Source: Deltaproteobacteria bacterium
Lineage (GTDB): Bacteria > Desulfobacterota > Dissulfuribacteria > Dissulfuribacterales > UBA3076
Length of the DNA stretch: 7,821 nucleotides
Reading direction: 5' to 3'
Assembly: GCA_021159445.1 (NCBI GenBank)
Contig: JAGGRV010000314.1
Location: 1 to 7,821 of the forward strand
Shown here: in pieces, positions 7,616 to 7,821 of the stretch
Layout: the number at the start of each line of letters is the position of its first letter
Position numbering within the stretch: the first letter of the stretch is position 1
Program-made: the position numbers and the translations under genes
The notes under the pieces: generated by a model
The model's input: the letters and a program-made list of their open reading frames with translations, nothing else
The model's database searches: none
What the model was told of the DNA's origin: nothing

Positions 7616-7821
7616 GGAAAGCCAGGTTTTGGCACTGGTTCAGTTTGATAGGTGTTGTTTTCCACTACAAATCAGGCTATTACGACATTTGAATTTGAAA
7701 AAGCTCTTGCCAGGAGATCCTCTTGTCAATCACTCCCAAAGACACAGATGGAACTTTCTTAGTTGTAAAATAAGGAACGGGAGATAAATAAGTTGAACAA
7801 AAATTAACAGGATTTTTTGTT
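7616..7821. other. Non-coding stretch after the operon
   Basis: No credible gene, RNA or clear terminator is visible. Only short imperfect inverted repeats occur: GCCA/TGGC at 7621-7633, and AACAAAAAT (7796-7804) facing ATTTTTTGTT (7812-7821). The second is composed almost only of A/T and runs into the window edge. A purine-rich GGGAGAT at 7779-7785 resembles a ribosome site, but the TTG eight bases downstream (7793) meets a stop after four codons. A downstream gene could begin outside the window. Confidence 0.5.

Noticed and set aside
7630..7650. Sigma-54-like TGGCAC element
   Set aside because: TGGCAC is present at 7630-7635 but no TTGC element occurs at the required spacing.
7551..7787. 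78-codon open frame on the plus strand past the last gene
   Set aside because: It starts inside the flavoprotein gene in another frame, has no ribosome site and no recognisable domain.
7796..7821. A/T inverted repeat as operon terminator
   Set aside because: The stem lacks GC pairs, lies about 180 bases after the last stop and is cut by the window end.

Overview
This window reads as one electron-transfer operon on the + strand: five tightly packed genes, then about 200 bases without a convincing gene. Most of the predicted protein mass is flavin or iron-sulfur domains. The gene set (an HdrA fusion, MvhD, an FrhB-like ferredoxin protein, an AsrA/FlxB-like protein and an AsrB/FlxA-like flavoprotein) and the apparent use of UGA as selenocysteine (Sec) in two of them suggest a strictly anaerobic bacterium, most likely a sulfate-reducing or syntrophic member of the Desulfobacterota (former Deltaproteobacteria). 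That placement is inference from gene content; no taxonomic marker is present.

Layout. Bases 1-4275 hold the 3' part of a giant hdrA gene that enters from the left edge. Its reading frame is open from base 1 except for one UGA at 22-24, which falls where HdrA proteins carry a conserved Cys/Sec. Bases 4285-4716 encode an MvhD/FlxD-type protein, again with one in-frame UGA (4483-4485), in a conserved Cys position (G-U-HPGDCHY). Each UGA is followed by a 6-bp hairpin that presents GG in its loop at +24/+25. Bases 4716-5666 encode an FrhB-like/double-[4Fe-4S] protein that overlaps mvhD by one base. Bases 5672-6706 encode an AsrA/FlxB-like double-[4Fe-4S] protein. A perfect 13-bp hairpin (6701-6730) covers its stop codon. 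Bases 6773-7615 encode an AsrB/FlxA-like FAD/NAD(P) oxidoreductase with a C-terminal [2Fe-2S] motif, most likely starting at a TTG. Bases 7616-7821 show no supported gene.

How the genes may work together (inference). The FAD/NAD(P)H module (gene 5) and its ferredoxin-like partner (gene 4) would take electrons from NAD(P)H. Gene 3 and the [2Fe-2S] protein MvhD would pass them on to HdrA, where flavin-based electron bifurcation or confurcation with ferredoxin is known for the family. HdrA here is unusual: it contains two HdrA units in one chain plus a complete GltD-like FAD/NADPH module placed inside the first unit's ferredoxin domain. The polypeptide should therefore hold up to three flavins and a second NAD(P)H site. 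No hdrB, hdrC, hydrogenase, formate dehydrogenase or asrC is visible, so the terminal acceptor is unknown; hdrBC could lie upstream of the window.

An automated annotation would probably start hdrA at a false internal GTG (base 91) and cut mvhD to a 66-residue fragment, because both genes contain UGA.
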